Of a DNA stretch of 7,201 bases, positions 6,148 through 7,201 are shown piece by piece (within the stretch, counting starts at the first letter, position 1; each line of letters begins with the position of its first letter). The translations under genes and the position numbers were made by a program. Under the pieces are notes generated by a model. The model was not told the origin of the DNA, did not search any database, and saw nothing but the letters and a program-made list of their open reading frames with translations. Source of the stretch: Deltaproteobacteria bacterium (lineage in GTDB: Bacteria > Desulfobacterota > Syntrophia > Syntrophales > UBA2210); the NCBI GenBank assembly GCA_016935935.1, contig JAFGPZ010000328.1, positions 1-7,201 of the forward strand, read 5' to 3'.

Positions 6148-7201
6148 ATGAATGATTCACTGACAATTCGTGATTTGAGGAAATCGGTCATTGGAGATTT
6201 CAATGAAGTAAGCGCTGATGTTGACGGCGATCGGGTCTTTTTTCGGACTCCGCGACAGTACGAAATAGATGCTCGCAGTGAGCCTTTCTTGGGTATTGCA
6301 CTTCTTGAAGCAATGATACGCAATGTGGATATTCGGATAGAAGATTCAATTCCGCTATCGGAGAGATTGTATGAGAAACTGCCGGAAATTCAGGCCGTCT
6401 ATGCTTGCTGGAATGAGGATTTACGCAGGGTAAGCATACACGCCCGCATTGACCCTTGTAAAGATAACTATGAGCGTGTTGCAAGCTTCTTTTCGGCGGG
6501 GGTTGACGGCTTGCATACTTTGCTGCGCAAACTAACCGATATTACTCACTTAATAATGCTTTCCGACTTTGAACCGTTAGGCAACCCGCCCGGTTCCTGG
6601 CAACAGGCTGTCGAGAAACAAACGGTCTTTGCGAGATCCTTGGGTAAAGAGCTGATTCCCGTTGAAACCAATGCCAAACACTGGACCGATCAACGGAAGA
6701 TATCGTTTGAATTTGCCCAAGGACTAATTCTATCTTCCATGGGGCCGATGCTAAAGGCAAAGCGGCTCTTTATCGCCTCCAGCCATACGTATAACGAGTT
6801 GTTTCCCTGGGGAACACACCCATTGAGCGATCCGATGTGGAGTACGGAATCGACGGCGGTAATCCATGACGGTGCCGGTTCCCGCCGCGGCGAGAAGATG
6901 AGGGATCTATGTCAGAATCAGATGTTTTTAGACAACCTCAAGGTTTGCTGGCGAAGTCCCAGTGAAAATTGCGGTGAATGTGCAAAGTGCATCCGAACAA
7001 TGGTTGCCCTGTATTTGCTGGGTGCTTCAAGCAAGGCGCTGCCGGCGTTCGACGACAAATTTGCCAGATTAAAAATCCTGCAAGCGTCCGATGAGACTGG
7101 CGTAGGAAGGTTGGATGATCTGATGGTTCTGGCGAGAAATGCCCGGAATAAAAAGGTGTATGGAATTCTGCTGCGTCTCTATCTACGATATCATCTAAGA
7201 C
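6148..7201 (+). CDS. PP-loop (HUP-fold) ATPase-like protein with QueC-like cysteine site, 3' end outside window
   Basis: Open from the ATG at 6148 to the window edge (351 codons, no stop); a TAG at 6139-6141 closes the frame upstream. It resembles an unnamed family near polysaccharide genes, known to me only from memory. Residues 20-100 form an N-terminal domain. FFSAGVDGLHTLL (114-126) sits where the PP-loop SGGxDS is expected, and ITHLIML (132-138) is the next strand. SSHTYNELFPWGTHPLSDP (211-229), WSTE (231-234) and VIHDG (238-242) form a conserved block. C267, C275, C278 and C281 give CX7CX2CX2C, close to the zinc site of the 7-deazaguanine enzyme QueC. PP-loop enzymes adenylate a carboxyl, carbonyl or amide-like group; here the loop is SAGVDG, so activity is uncertain. 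The ribosome binding site is weak (GGTAG, 6 nt upstream). Substrate unknown. Confidence 0.8.
   Translation, partial: MNDSLTIRDLRKSVIGDFNEVSADVDGDRVFFRTPRQYEIDARSEPFLGIALLEAMIRNVDIRIEDSIPLSERLYEKLPEIQAVYACWNEDLRRVSIHARIDPCKDNYERVASFFSAGVDGLHTLLRKLTDITHLIMLSDFEPLGNPPGSWQQAVEKQTVFARSLGKELIPVETNAKHWTDQRKISFEFAQGLILSSMGPMLKAKRLFIASSHTYNELFPWGTHPLSDPMWSTESTAVIHDGAGSRRGEKMRDLCQNQMFLDNLKVCWRSPSENCGECAKCIRTMVALYLLGASSKALPAFDDKFARLKILQASDETGVGRLDDLMVLARNARNKKVYGILLRLYLRYHLR

Noticed and set aside
6200..6760. Two minus-strand open frames across this region.
   Set aside because: They are shadows of the continuous plus-strand frame from 6148, whose translation has coherent motifs.

Overview
This window is a piece of a bacterial surface-polysaccharide locus (O-antigen, capsule or exopolysaccharide). 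On the plus strand, about 1-4255 holds a SAM-dependent methyltransferase with a doubtful 5' end, a family 2 glycosyltransferase, a 46-codon stump of another family 2 glycosyltransferase, a third intact family 2 enzyme, and a GT-B (family 4) glycosyltransferase coupled to the gene before it by an ATGA overlap. These genes are visibly AT-rich and follow one another like an operon. The stump and the damaged methyltransferase start suggest a cluster shaped by repeated gene exchange and loss.

Facing this block and ending only 42 nt from it, a minus-strand gene (4298-5602) encodes UDP-glucose 6-dehydrogenase with all key residues. It makes UDP-glucuronate, a common precursor for such polymers. The gene is clearly more GC-rich than the glycosyltransferases, has a strong ribosome binding site, and has a plausible sigma70-type promoter of its own.

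The 545-bp divergent region between that gene and the next (5603-6147) is mostly a relic of an IS4-type insertion sequence. It keeps the first 80 or so residues of a DUF4372-type transposase, on the minus strand, plus its leader. A rightward promoter with a perfect TATAAT box and a 7-bp hairpin at the predicted transcript start follow.

From 6148 to the window edge an unterminated plus-strand frame of at least 351 codons encodes what I read as a PP-loop (HUP-fold) ATPase-like protein with a QueC-like four-cysteine site. Proteins of this type occur as unnamed genes beside polysaccharide genes. Here the PP-loop is altered (SAGVDG instead of SGGxDS), which makes it the most interesting gene in the window.

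Working model, by inference: the transferases assemble and the methyltransferase decorates or caps a repeat unit that may contain glucuronate; the PP-loop-like protein may modify a sugar or a substituent by an unknown reaction. The host is probably Gram-negative, perhaps a deltaproteobacterium (Desulfobacterota), judged only from the general look of the dehydrogenase and the transposase relic. That assignment is low confidence. No tRNA, rRNA or CRISPR array was seen.
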